22,017 nt of DNA from positions 1-22,017 of IMG/VR virus record IMGVR_UViG_3300036981_000037, one strand, 5' to 3'. The stretch comes from a virus. The notes under the pieces were generated by a model, which saw nothing but the letters and a program-made list of their open reading frames with translations, searched no databases and was not told the origin of the DNA. The position numbers and the translations under genes were made by a program. This document shows positions 1-6,097 of this stretch, one piece after another (within the stretch, counting starts at the first letter, position 1; each line of letters begins with the position of its first letter).

Positions 1-327
1 CGGGGAGCCGATCTCGTCCGAGCCACCATCCCCAACGGCCACCCGTCGGCCACGCTGACCGCACTGCGCATCCAGGCATCGGAACTGCTGCACACCGGAA
101 CCGATCCCGACGTGATCTCCGAAGCCCTGCGGCTGTGGTGCGACAAGCCGGGCATCGGCAACGGGCGCACGATCCTGGCGTCGCTGTGCTCGGAGGTCAT
201 CAAGGCCCGCAACGCGCCCCGCAACGGCAAGCCGCACAAACTCCGCGAGCTAGCTGACCTCGCCGCTGAAGTCCGCGCTGCCGAAGTACTCGAAATGGAA
301 ACCACCACCAGGAAGGCGATTCGATGA
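1..327 (+). CDS. Probable phage replication/DNA-binding protein, C-terminal part (5' end outside window)
   Basis: The frame is open from base 1 with no start needed, so this is the C-terminal 108 residues of a longer protein that begins before the window; the GTG at 112 is internal. The sequence has a helical region with LTALRIQASELL and ISEALRLWCDKPG, then a basic stretch (KARNAPRNGKPHK) and a helical, acidic end. This resembles the C-terminus of actinophage HTH/replisome-organiser proteins that sit just upstream of helicase-loader-like genes; that assignment rests on remembered family patterns and on position, not on a visible catalytic motif. Its stop overlaps the next start (ATGA at 324-327), implying translational coupling. 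It could equally be an unrelated DNA-binding protein of the early operon. Confidence 0.5.
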   Translation, partial: RGADLVRATIPNGHPSATLTALRIQASELLHTGTDPDVISEALRLWCDKPGIGNGRTILASLCSEVIKARNAPRNGKPHKLRELADLAAEVRAAEVLEMETTTRKAIR

Positions 328-719
328 CCACCACATCCGAAGCGATCGAAGTCATGGGCGTCGTCGCCGCCTGTCATCACCGCACCGCACCGCGCATGGA
401 CGACCGCCAGGCCGTCATGGTCACCGCCTCGATCTGGGCGGATCTGTTCAGCGCCTACAACCTAACGCTGGCCGACCTGGTCGCCGGCGTGAAGAAACGC
501 GCGATGGCGCACGCCGACGCGCCTGAGCCGGCCGAGGTCATCCACTTCGCCCGGGAGATCCGCCGCGACCGTGATACGCGCACCGGCCCGACTGCCGACT
601 ACGAGCAGACCTGTGAACTCAAGGGCGCGGACACCCGGGAACTCGCCCGTAACCGGAACCGACTGCAAGGCGTGATCACCTCCATCGCCGACGCAAAATC
701 GCTGGGGCGCAATGCCTGA
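324..719 (+). CDS. Helicase-loader/inhibitor-like small protein
   Basis: This 131-residue protein starts at the ATGA overlap with the gene before it. Residues about 28-85 (DDRQAVMVTASIWADLFSAY, then LADLVAGVKKRA, then PEPAEVIHFAREIRRDRD) follow the pattern of G39P-type loader/inhibitor proteins: a helix with W and L, a 'Y-x(n)-L-x-D-L' segment, and a 'P-x-E-V-x-x-x-A-R-x-I' segment. Known members deliver the replicative helicase to the origin; whether this one does so is inference. The C-terminal 45 residues are polar and less typed. Lying directly after a probable replication protein supports a replication role. It could also be an unrelated small early protein of similar helical composition. 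Confidence 0.45.
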   Translation: MTTTSEAIEVMGVVAACHHRTAPRMDDRQAVMVTASIWADLFSAYNLTLADLVAGVKKRAMAHADAPEPAEVIHFAREIRRDRDTRTGPTADYEQTCELKGADTRELARNRNRLQGVITSIADAKSLGRNA

Positions 720-897
720 CCGCTACGGCGACGAGCCCGACGTCGAGCGCCTGGCCGACTACCGCTCCATCGACGCCTGCGATCTGTGCGACGACAACGG
801 CTATCTCGGCTCGACGGTGTGCGACCACTACGACCACGCTGCAGCGGCTAGGCGAGGCATGGACATGATTCGCGAGGCGATGGGATGGAACCCGTGA
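712..897 (+). CDS. Small cysteine-containing hypothetical protein
   Basis: This is a 61-residue acidic protein whose ATG overlaps the end of the preceding gene by 8 bp. It contains CDLCDDNGYLGSTVCDHYDH, a Cys-x2-Cys pair followed by Cys and His residues with spacing that could hold one zinc ion. The C-terminal third (AAAARRGMDMIREAMGW) is predicted to be an amphipathic helix. Small proteins of this pattern are common in actinophage early operons; no function is known to me. The tight overlap on both sides and the GC-rich third codon positions support it being translated. Confidence 0.6.
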   Translation: MPDRYGDEPDVERLADYRSIDACDLCDDNGYLGSTVCDHYDHAAAARRGMDMIREAMGWNP

Positions 898-1442
898 GCG
901 AACCTGTGATCGTCCTTGACCCGACAGCGCGGCGCATGTACTTCGATGACACCTTCGGCGCCTTCGCGGCATTCAGGGACCAACGTCCGGGTGTCTGCGC
1001 CACCATCGAGGCCGACCCGCTGGGAACGGTCAACCGAATCGTGCGGATCTGCCGCATGGACGGCGGCCGGCGCGTCAGCGTCAAGGCCGCCTTGGTGCCC
1101 ATCACGGCCGGGACCACGGTGACGCTGAGCCGCGACGAGTCGACATGGGGCATCGCCGAGGTGTTCGCGCTCCGCGAGGGCAGCTGGCGAATCCCTCCGG
1201 CGGACCCGGAACCCCAACTGCGGGAGCTGCCACCGACACCCGGATGGCGCATCGACGTCAACGGCCAGACGGTTCTCCGCGCTGCCGATTCGGACATCTG
1301 GCCACAACCACCAGCGCCGCGCGTCCCGATGCGCCTACGGGCCACACAGGCGGCAAGGCGCGCGTGTTCTGAGCGACTACGCAGAATCGGTGACGCCATC
1401 GCCGACCGATTCGGGTATGTCCGCGACGAGGATCGCTGGTGA
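894..1442 (+). CDS. Hypothetical early phage protein
   Basis: The reading frame extends to an ATG at 885, but the GTG at 894 makes a GTGA overlap with the preceding stop, the arrangement used repeatedly in this operon, so I prefer 894 (182 residues). The N-terminal two thirds look like a small beta-rich domain (IVLDPTARRMYFDD, VNRIVRICRMDGGRR, VTLSRDESTWGIAEVFAL). The C-terminal third is proline-rich and then basic (RATQAARRACSERLRRIGDAIADRFGY), possibly a helix. I do not recognise the family. It sits between two other small unknown genes and ends in another GTGA overlap. Confidence 0.6.
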   Translation: MSEPVIVLDPTARRMYFDDTFGAFAAFRDQRPGVCATIEADPLGTVNRIVRICRMDGGRRVSVKAALVPITAGTTVTLSRDESTWGIAEVFALREGSWRIPPADPEPQLRELPPTPGWRIDVNGQTVLRAADSDIWPQPPAPRVPMRLRATQAARRACSERLRRIGDAIADRFGYVRDEDRW

Positions 1443-1663
1443 CCATGACCGCCCAGGCCCGCCACATCGTCTTCCGCACCTCCAAGGCCGACGCCACCGC
1501 GGCCGACATCGAGCGATGGGCCGCCGTACGCGGGTGCATCGTCACCAACGCCCGCGAGATCCCGCAGGGCTCCTGCCTCGAATACGCGGGCAAGCGCCTG
1601 GAACCCACCGAGAACTGGCACATCTGGACCGCCGACGTCGTCATCAGCGAGGGGATCGAATGA
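1439..1663 (+). CDS. Hypothetical early phage protein
   Basis: This 74-residue protein starts with GTG in a GTGA overlap; an in-frame ATG two codons later (1445) is an alternative start. It alternates beta-like and helical stretches (ARHIVFRTSK, ADIERWAAVRGCIVT, NWHIWTADVVISEG), suggesting a compact alpha/beta fold. No catalytic motif is visible and I do not recognise a family. Its stop overlaps the next gene's ATG (ATGA at 1660-1663), so it belongs to the same co-translated string. Confidence 0.6.
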   Translation: MTMTAQARHIVFRTSKADATAADIERWAAVRGCIVTNAREIPQGSCLEYAGKRLEPTENWHIWTADVVISEGIE

Positions 1664-2664
1664 GCACCAGCACCAAGTGCCGGCACTGTAGCGGGGGAGT
1701 CATCGACGCATTTTTGTGCCGCCAGTGTGCGGACACCCTGCGCACCGAACTGACCGAACTGCCCTGGTGGCTCAACCGGCTCACCGAGACCGCACTGGGC
1801 CAGACCCGCATGAGCGACAACGCCGGCCGACGATCCGCACGGCGCAAAGACCTCGACGGCGACGCCGAGCTGGCGTCCTGCATCGAAGTGCTACCCGGCG
1901 ACGACGACCTGGAGAAGGCCCGCCGCAAGCGCGAGAAGTCCGCCCTCGCGCACGCGCTGGCCACCGGCGGCATTCACGCCCAGGCGAGCGAACTGCTGTC
2001 CGAGATCGCCGACGGACTGCGATTCTGGTGCCGCGCGCTGTGCGAGGCCCGGGGACTGGACTACGCGCCACATCGGCCCCTGCGCTCCCTCGGCGGCAAT
2101 CACGCGCGCTGGCTGGCCTGGCATGTCGACGCCATCGCCGCATCCGAGGACGCCGGTGACATCGCTGCGGACATCCTCGGCCGTGACCGCAAGCGCGCCA
2201 GCCTGATCGACCAGATCGTGCGCGTCATCAACCGCCCGTATCGCTGGTGGCAGCTCGGTGCATGCCCGACCCCGGTACGCCTTGAAGGGCCGGCGCAGGA
2301 CGGCCGGCTGCACCCGAACGCGCCATGCGCCACCGAACTGCGCGCCCGGGAAGATGCGCGCGAAATCCGCTGCCCCGACTGCCACAACCTGCACAACGTC
2401 CACCGGCTGCTGTGGTCGCGCAAGTCTGAGGCCGAAGCCGAACCCATGACCCAGGTACAGCTCACCCGCTACAACCGCGAACTTCCGCCCGAGTTCCAAG
2501 TCCCGCCTAGGACGTTGCAGCACTGGCTGGCCACCGGACGGCTGTGCGCCTGTGGCGACCTCGAAGGGGATCCGCTGTACTCGTGGATCGACGTGCGACT
2601 ACTAGTGGTGCGACGGCCACAGGTCGCGTTGACGGGCGCCGCGGCACACCAGGCACGGCAGTAG
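1660..2664 (+). CDS. Zinc-ribbon and HTH DNA-binding protein
   Basis: The open frame extends upstream to 1390, but the ATG at 1660 sits in an ATGA overlap and begins a sensible protein of 334 residues, so the upstream part is out-of-frame shadow. Near the N-terminus are two Cys-x2-Cys pairs (C7/C10 and C20/C23), a likely zinc ribbon. A second group of cysteines lies around GACPTPVRLEG and EIRCPDCHNLHNVHRLL. Residues about 281-317 (VPPRTLQHWLATGRL, then CACGD, then YSWIDVRLLVVRR) look like a winged or MerR-type HTH in which the recognition helix is followed by a short hairpin. This architecture is common among actinophage DNA-binding proteins. It is the last gene before a 146-bp gap, so it closes the operon. 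A regulatory role, perhaps in early-late switching, is inferred. Confidence 0.65.
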   Translation: MSTSTKCRHCSGGVIDAFLCRQCADTLRTELTELPWWLNRLTETALGQTRMSDNAGRRSARRKDLDGDAELASCIEVLPGDDDLEKARRKREKSALAHALATGGIHAQASELLSEIADGLRFWCRALCEARGLDYAPHRPLRSLGGNHARWLAWHVDAIAASEDAGDIAADILGRDRKRASLIDQIVRVINRPYRWWQLGACPTPVRLEGPAQDGRLHPNAPCATELRAREDAREIRCPDCHNLHNVHRLLWSRKSEAEAEPMTQVQLTRYNRELPPEFQVPPRTLQHWLATGRLCACGDLEGDPLYSWIDVRLLVVRRPQVALTGAAAHQARQ

Positions 2665-2810
2665 CTTGCTGAGATGTCCTACCGCTGTGCTACTTTGGTG
2701 TCTGCGCAAGTGTTGTCTCTTCAACGCGTCCGCATTCAGACGCTCGAACCTTCACAGGCCGGGCGTTTTCTCGTAGGTCGACCGCCCTCGGCCTGAAGGG
2801 AATTCGCACA
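2665..2810 (+). promoter_or_regulatory. Structured leader with weak promoter-like boxes
   Basis: This 146-bp gap separates the HTH gene from the next operon. A TTGCTG at 2666-2671 and a TACTTT at 2691-2696 could be -35 and -10 boxes, but the 19-bp spacer is long, so the promoter is weakly supported. A small hairpin GCGTC/GACGC pairs 2726-2730 with 2739-2743. A stronger one pairs CAGGCC-GGGCG (2755-2765) with CGCCC-tc-GGCCTG (2783-2795). The ribosome-binding site GAAGGG (2795-2800) begins on the last base of that stem, 10 nt before the ATG at 2811. Confidence 0.4.
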
Positions 2811-3224
2811 ATGACCCACCACCCGGCAGCGCCGTTACTCGCCCAGGAATTCGGCCGACTGCAGCACACCAACGATCGCGGCGAGACCGGAGTCCTGCAC
2901 ATGCCCGGGTTCATGACCTCAGGAATGAGTGAGGAACAGGTCGCCGAGACGCTCGGGCCGCTGGCCACTGGACTGTCCGAGGCGATCATCGAGACACTCG
3001 ACCAGCGCCACGGTTACATGGTCGTCCACCGCGACGAACTGGACGCCACAGCGCGCACGATCGCAGGAGAGGTCATGGCAGAGCAGGCAGTCGACGGCGT
3101 GCCCATCCACTGCAACCGCTGTCGCCAGGTCGTCATCCAGCGGCTGCGCGTGAGTGACTTCGTCAAGATCCACATCCCGACCGTGCTTGCCGCACTGCAG
3201 GCGCACGTCGAGGACTGTCGATGA
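2811..3224 (+). CDS. Hypothetical phage protein with Cys/His cluster
   Basis: This is a 137-residue protein preceded by GAAGGG at a good distance from its ATG. Residues about 38-60 (SGMSEEQVAETLGPLATGLSEAI) form a likely helix. The C-terminal part contains IHCNRCRQVVIQRL, then HIPTVLAALQAHVEDC, giving a C-x2-C and a later H/C pair that could bind zinc. No known family is recognised. It is the first gene after the leader at 2665-2810 and its stop overlaps the next ATG (ATGA), so it probably heads a short operon ending with the HNH gene. Confidence 0.6.
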   Translation: MTHHPAAPLLAQEFGRLQHTNDRGETGVLHMPGFMTSGMSEEQVAETLGPLATGLSEAIIETLDQRHGYMVVHRDELDATARTIAGEVMAEQAVDGVPIHCNRCRQVVIQRLRVSDFVKIHIPTVLAALQAHVEDCR

Positions 3225-3502
3225 GCAAGCCGAGCGCGCGTAAGCCCTCGATCCCGCCTCGACCACAGCTCATCCCCGAGCAGATGCGCACCGCACTCAC
3301 GCAGGCCGGCGCAACGCAACGGGTTCTCAATCGTCAGCAGTGCATGGAGTTCGCCGTCATGCTTGCGGCCAACCTGGCCAATCTGCTGAACAACAAGACG
3401 CAATTGCCGTGGATCACTACCAGCATCGACAAGCGCTCTGATGGGTTCAGCCTGCACGTTCAGGTTCTGCCCGTGACCAGCGATAGCGATGTGGTGATCT
3501 GA
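3221..3502 (+). CDS. Hypothetical small phage protein
   Basis: This 93-residue protein starts in an ATGA overlap. It begins with a basic, proline-rich segment (KPSARKPSIPPRPQLIP), followed by a helical stretch (QCMEFAVMLAANLANLLNN) and a beta-like end (LHVQVLPVTSDSDVVI). No family or motif is recognised. It shares a TGATG overlap with the HNH gene, so the two are likely translated together. Confidence 0.55.
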   Translation: MSKPSARKPSIPPRPQLIPEQMRTALTQAGATQRVLNRQQCMEFAVMLAANLANLLNNKTQLPWITTSIDKRSDGFSLHVQVLPVTSDSDVVI

Positions 3503-3753
3503 TGGGCGCGACTGTCGAGCGTGGTTACGGCGCGACTCACAAGAAGCTGCGCGCCAGGACTCAACTCGATGTCGATGCAGGACGCGCGTACTGCTGGCGC
3601 TGCACCAAACTGATCACGCCGGGAACCAACTGGGATCTCGGCCACGACGACGACGACCGCACCAAGTACCGCGGACCCGAGCATGTCGGCTGCAATCGGG
3701 CCACGTCAACACACAAGTCGGGCAACGTCGTCGACACCTCGCGCGTGTGGTGA
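3502..3753 (+). CDS. HNH endonuclease
   Basis: This 83-residue protein has the compact actinophage HNH layout. A basic start (RGYGATHKKLRAR) leads to a zinc-binding C31-x2-C34 (YCWRCTKL), the first histidine in WDLGHDDDD (H48), and the last strand/helix GPEHVGCNRATS with H61, C64 and N65. HNH proteins of this kind are typically encoded beside terminase and, in cos phages such as HK97, the HNH protein is needed for terminase to cut at cos. Here it lies directly before the repeat-rich gap and the terminase genes, which fits that role. The first repeat of the gap begins inside its stop codon. Confidence 0.9.
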   Translation: MGATVERGYGATHKKLRARTQLDVDAGRAYCWRCTKLITPGTNWDLGHDDDDRTKYRGPEHVGCNRATSTHKSGNVVDTSRVW

Positions 3754-3777
3754 AAGTGCTTGTGCCGCAACAACATT
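3752..3777 (-). repeat. 26-bp repeat R1 (candidate terminase-binding site)
   Basis: One of four ungapped copies of a 26-bp element with the core RTTGTGNNNCAA and the outer tail ACTYTC (this copy has TTGCG for TTGTG). Read on the - strand. It overlaps the HNH stop codon. Fourteen of the 26 positions are identical in all four copies. Confidence 0.75.
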
Positions 3778-3806
3778 GGCAGATCGTTCACAACGCAAGG
3801 ACTGTC

Positions 3807-3832
3807 GAAAGTGCTTGTGCCACAACGCGATA
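3807..3832 (-). repeat. 26-bp repeat R2 (candidate terminase-binding site)
   Basis: Second copy, same strand as R1 and 55 bp from it (start to start). On the + strand both copies share GAAAGTGCTTGTGCC. It ends one base before the C that precedes the G-run at 3834. A weaker, partial copy of the core (GTTCACAAC, 3786-3794) lies between R1 and R2. Confidence 0.75.
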
Positions 3833-3922
3833 CGGGGGGGGGTGGATTAGGGTCGTGACCAGCGAAAACAACGCGCGACGCCCTCTCATCTTTCATTTCC
3901 CTCCCTCGGATCGCGCGTTACG

Positions 3923-3948
3923 AATGTCGTTGTGCGGCAACAACTCTC
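3923..3948 (+). repeat. 26-bp repeat R3 (candidate terminase-binding site)
   Basis: Third copy, on the + strand; its core reads GTTGTGCGGCAA and its tail ACTCTC. It also contains the imperfect palindrome GTTGT-gcggca-ACAAC. It lies 33 bp from R4 (start to start). Confidence 0.75.
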
Positions 3949-3955
3949 GCGCGCG

Positions 3956-3981
3956 AATCCGATTGTGTACCAACAACTTTC
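3956..3981 (+). repeat. 26-bp repeat R4, abutting the terminase small-subunit start
   Basis: Fourth copy, core ATTGTGTACCAA and tail ACTTTC. It ends 10 bp before the preferred ATG at 3992, so it occupies the place where a ribosome-binding site would be expected; a protein bound here could also limit terminase expression (inference). Confidence 0.7.
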
Positions 3982-3991
3982 GCGTAGAGCC

Positions 3992-4366
3992 ATGCGCCAC
4001 GTTTGCGTAACGTGCGGTCGCGAGTACGAGGCCAAGCGCAGCGACTCGCGGACGTGCGGATCTGCATGCCGTATGCGCCGATCGCGCGGAGCGGTAGCGA
4101 TGCCTGAGCCGGCTGGGGGAAACTCGCTGGTGCAGGCAACTCGTCGCGAACTGGAGGCGGCCGACAAGGTCGACACGATGTTGGGCCAGCAGGCTCTGGC
4201 GCTGGCGGCGCGAATGTCTGGCACTGAGACGCCGGGCGGTATCGCGTCGATCTCGCGCGAGCTGCGGACCGTCATGGCCGCGGCGATCGGCCCGGTATCC
4301 AAGGTCACCAAGGCGGACAGTGTCGACGAGTTGAGAGCGCGTCGCGATGCCAAACGTACTGGTTAA
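3992..4366 (+). CDS. terS: Terminase small subunit with N-terminal zinc finger
   Basis: The preferred ATG at 3992 gives 124 residues; the frame is open from a GTG at 3932, but that would translate through repeats R3 and R4, so I reject it. Residues 5-26 form a C5-x2-C8 ... C22-x3-C26 cluster (CVTCGREY and SRTCGSACRMRR), a likely zinc finger for DNA recognition. The rest is helical (RRELEAADKVDTMLGQQALAL; ASISRELRTVMAAAI) and ends in VDELRARRDAK, a tail typical of actinophage small terminases. The protein would bind the cos region just upstream and bring in the large subunit. Its end overlaps terL by 20 bp. No strong ribosome-binding site is visible, only TAGAG close to the ATG. The family call is by pattern and position. 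Confidence 0.75.
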   Translation: MRHVCVTCGREYEAKRSDSRTCGSACRMRRSRGAVAMPEPAGGNSLVQATRRELEAADKVDTMLGQQALALAARMSGTETPGGIASISRELRTVMAAAIGPVSKVTKADSVDELRARRDAKRTG

Positions 4367-5879
4367 ACCGGCTTACGCGAACTTCCCGGCCTATACCGAG
4401 TCGCTCGGTCCCGAAGTCTGCGACCTGGCGACAATGGCAGGACTGCCGCCGGATCCCGAGCAGGAGCTGGCGCTCAATGTGCTGTTTGCGCTCGGCCCTA
4501 ACCCGATGGTGTCAGCGGCGTTCGAGTTCGCGCTGATCTGCGCTAGGCAGAACATGAAGACCGCGCTGTTTCAGATGGCGGTACTGGGATGGCTGTTCGT
4601 CACCGATCAGCGCCTGGTCGTCTGGTCGTCGCACGAGATGGACACGACCAACGAGGCGTTCGAGGACATCGTGAACCTCATCGAGGGAACCCCGGTGCTA
4701 AGCAAGCGCCTGGACCCGGACTTCGGTAAGGATCCCGGCATCAAGCGCGGCAACGGCAAAGAGCTGATCAAGTTGCGCCCGAGCGCGGAATGCCAGTTCG
4801 GTCAGCGCATCAAGTTCAAGGCCCGCACCAAGGGCGGCGCCCGAGGTTTGACCGGCAACAAGATCATCCTCGACGAGGCGTATGCGCTGAAGCGGGCGCA
4901 CATGGGTTCACTGCTGCCGACGCTGTCGGCGGTGAAGGATCCTCAGGTCGTCTACGGATCCTCGGCCGGGCACGCCGACTCCGAAGTGCTGCGGTCGATC
5001 CGCGACCGTGGCCGCGAAGGCACCAGTGCGCGGCTGGGATACCTGGAGTTCTGCGCCCCCGAGGGCTCCTGCGCTGAATCGAACTGCACCCATGCCCTCG
5101 GCGTGGAGGGTTGCACCCTTGATGACATCGAGTTCGTGCGGATGGCGAATCCTGCACTGGAGCGGCGCATCACCATCGACTACATCCGCGCCGAGCGTGA
5201 AGCCCTGCCGCCGGATGAGTTCGCCCGGGAACGGCTCGGCTGGTGGGATTCCCCTGACGTCGGCGCCGATGCGGTGATCCGGCCCGACATGTGGGCACCG
5301 CTGGTCGATCCACTGTCTGAACCCATCGACCCGGTGGCGTTCGGCGTGTATGTGAAGCTGGACCGCACCTCATCGGCGATCAGCGTGGTCGGCCGCCGCG
5401 CTGACGGCAAGATCCATGTCGGCATCGTGCCGGCGGTGCGCGGCAAGTCGATCGACTCACTGCCCGGGACGGCATGGATACCGGACCGCATCAAGGAACT
5501 GGTGCAGGAATGGAAGCCGTGCGCGGTCGTCATCGACGGCCACTCGGCGGCGGCCTCACTCATCACCACCATCGAGGGCCTCGGCGTCGAGGTGGTCAAG
5601 TCCAACGCGACCGATCTCGCCAAAGCTTGTGGGGCGTTCTTCGACGCGGTCACCGCCGAGCGTGACAGCGATGGAAGTCTGCGCCACCGCGGCGCCGGTC
5701 CGCTATCCCGGTCGGTGACTGCGGCCAAGCGACGCGACCTGTCCGACGCCTGGGCATGGGACCGTAAAGACAAAGACAGCGACATCACCCAACTGATGGC
5801 GGTGACGCTGGGACTGCACGGGCTGATTGAGTTCGGCCGCCAACCCACCGCCGAAGTGTGGGAACCATTTTGGACCTGA
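4347..5879 (+). CDS. terL: Terminase large subunit
   Basis: At 510 residues this is the usual length for the DNA-packaging motor. The ATPase domain has a Walker A-like CARQNMKT (65-72) and a Walker B NKIILDEAY with D176-E177. A cysteine group (C236, C242, C247, C256) follows, possibly structural. The C-terminal nuclease domain shows the second acidic site in AVVIDGHS (D397) and the last in RRDLSDAWAWDRKD (D464, D467 or D472). The first strand reads AFGVYVKLDRTSSAIS, where most large terminases have an Asp at the position of Y335; D339 is the nearest acid. I recall related actinophage terminases with a similar FGVYV segment, so this may be normal for the subfamily. The ATG overlaps terS by 20 bp, so translation is probably coupled. 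Confidence 0.95.
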   Translation: MPNVLVKPAYANFPAYTESLGPEVCDLATMAGLPPDPEQELALNVLFALGPNPMVSAAFEFALICARQNMKTALFQMAVLGWLFVTDQRLVVWSSHEMDTTNEAFEDIVNLIEGTPVLSKRLDPDFGKDPGIKRGNGKELIKLRPSAECQFGQRIKFKARTKGGARGLTGNKIILDEAYALKRAHMGSLLPTLSAVKDPQVVYGSSAGHADSEVLRSIRDRGREGTSARLGYLEFCAPEGSCAESNCTHALGVEGCTLDDIEFVRMANPALERRITIDYIRAEREALPPDEFARERLGWWDSPDVGADAVIRPDMWAPLVDPLSEPIDPVAFGVYVKLDRTSSAISVVGRRADGKIHVGIVPAVRGKSIDSLPGTAWIPDRIKELVQEWKPCAVVIDGHSAAASLITTIEGLGVEVVKSNATDLAKACGAFFDAVTAERDSDGSLRHRGAGPLSRSVTAAKRRDLSDAWAWDRKDKDSDITQLMAVTLGLHGLIEFGRQPTAEVWEPFWT

Positions 5880-6097
5880 ACCGTGGTCCGCGAGGATTCG
5901 GGAGACTTGTGACAGCCATCCAGGCAGTATTCAGCGCCACCGCCGCGGCCGTCGTCGTGGCGATCGCGCTGGTGTGCGTTGGCGTGGCGATGCTCGCTGG
6001 TCTCGGCTGGGCGCTGATCACCGCCGGCGCGCTCATCGGGCCGTGCGCCGTCGCGCTCGCCGTGGCTTTACTCCATGATGCCGAGGCGTCTGGATGA
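5858..6097 (+). CDS. Small membrane protein between terminase and portal
   Basis: This 79-residue frame begins with GTG overlapping the end of terL by 22 bp. An in-frame GTG at 5909, with GGAGA a few bases before it, would give 62 residues and may be the true start. Two hydrophobic stretches follow: AAAVVVAIALVCVGVAMLAG and LGWALITAGALIGPCAVALAVALL, predicted as a pair of transmembrane helices with a short turn. Small membrane proteins are found at this place in several actinophages; function is unknown. It ends in an ATGA overlap with the portal gene. Confidence 0.65.
   Translation: MGTILDLNRGPRGFGRLVTAIQAVFSATAAAVVVAIALVCVGVAMLAGLGWALITAGALIGPCAVALAVALLHDAEASG

Larger units (their letters stand above)
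3754..3991 (+). other. Candidate cos region between HNH endonuclease and terminase
   Basis: This 238-bp non-coding gap holds repeats R1 and R2 on the - strand, a central 90-bp segment, then R3 and R4 on the + strand, so all four copies point outward from the centre. The centre starts with nine consecutive G residues (3834-3842) followed by TGGATTAGGGTCGTGACC. In actinophages the cohesive ends lie next to the HNH and terminase small-subunit genes, and cos-type phages use repeated sites (cosB) bound by the small subunit. The position and the repeats fit; the exact cut site cannot be read from sequence. An open frame at 3747-4010 crosses the gap but has no ribosome-binding site and is coded largely by the repeats, so I treat it as spurious. 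Confidence 0.6.

Noticed and set aside
1390-1659. Upstream extension of the zinc-ribbon/HTH gene
   Set aside because: It overlaps two other genes in different frames; the ATG at 1660 in an ATGA overlap is the natural start.
3747-4010. Open frame crossing the gap between HNH and terS
   Set aside because: No ribosome-binding site, made mostly of the repeat elements, and it overlaps both neighbours; better explained as non-coding.
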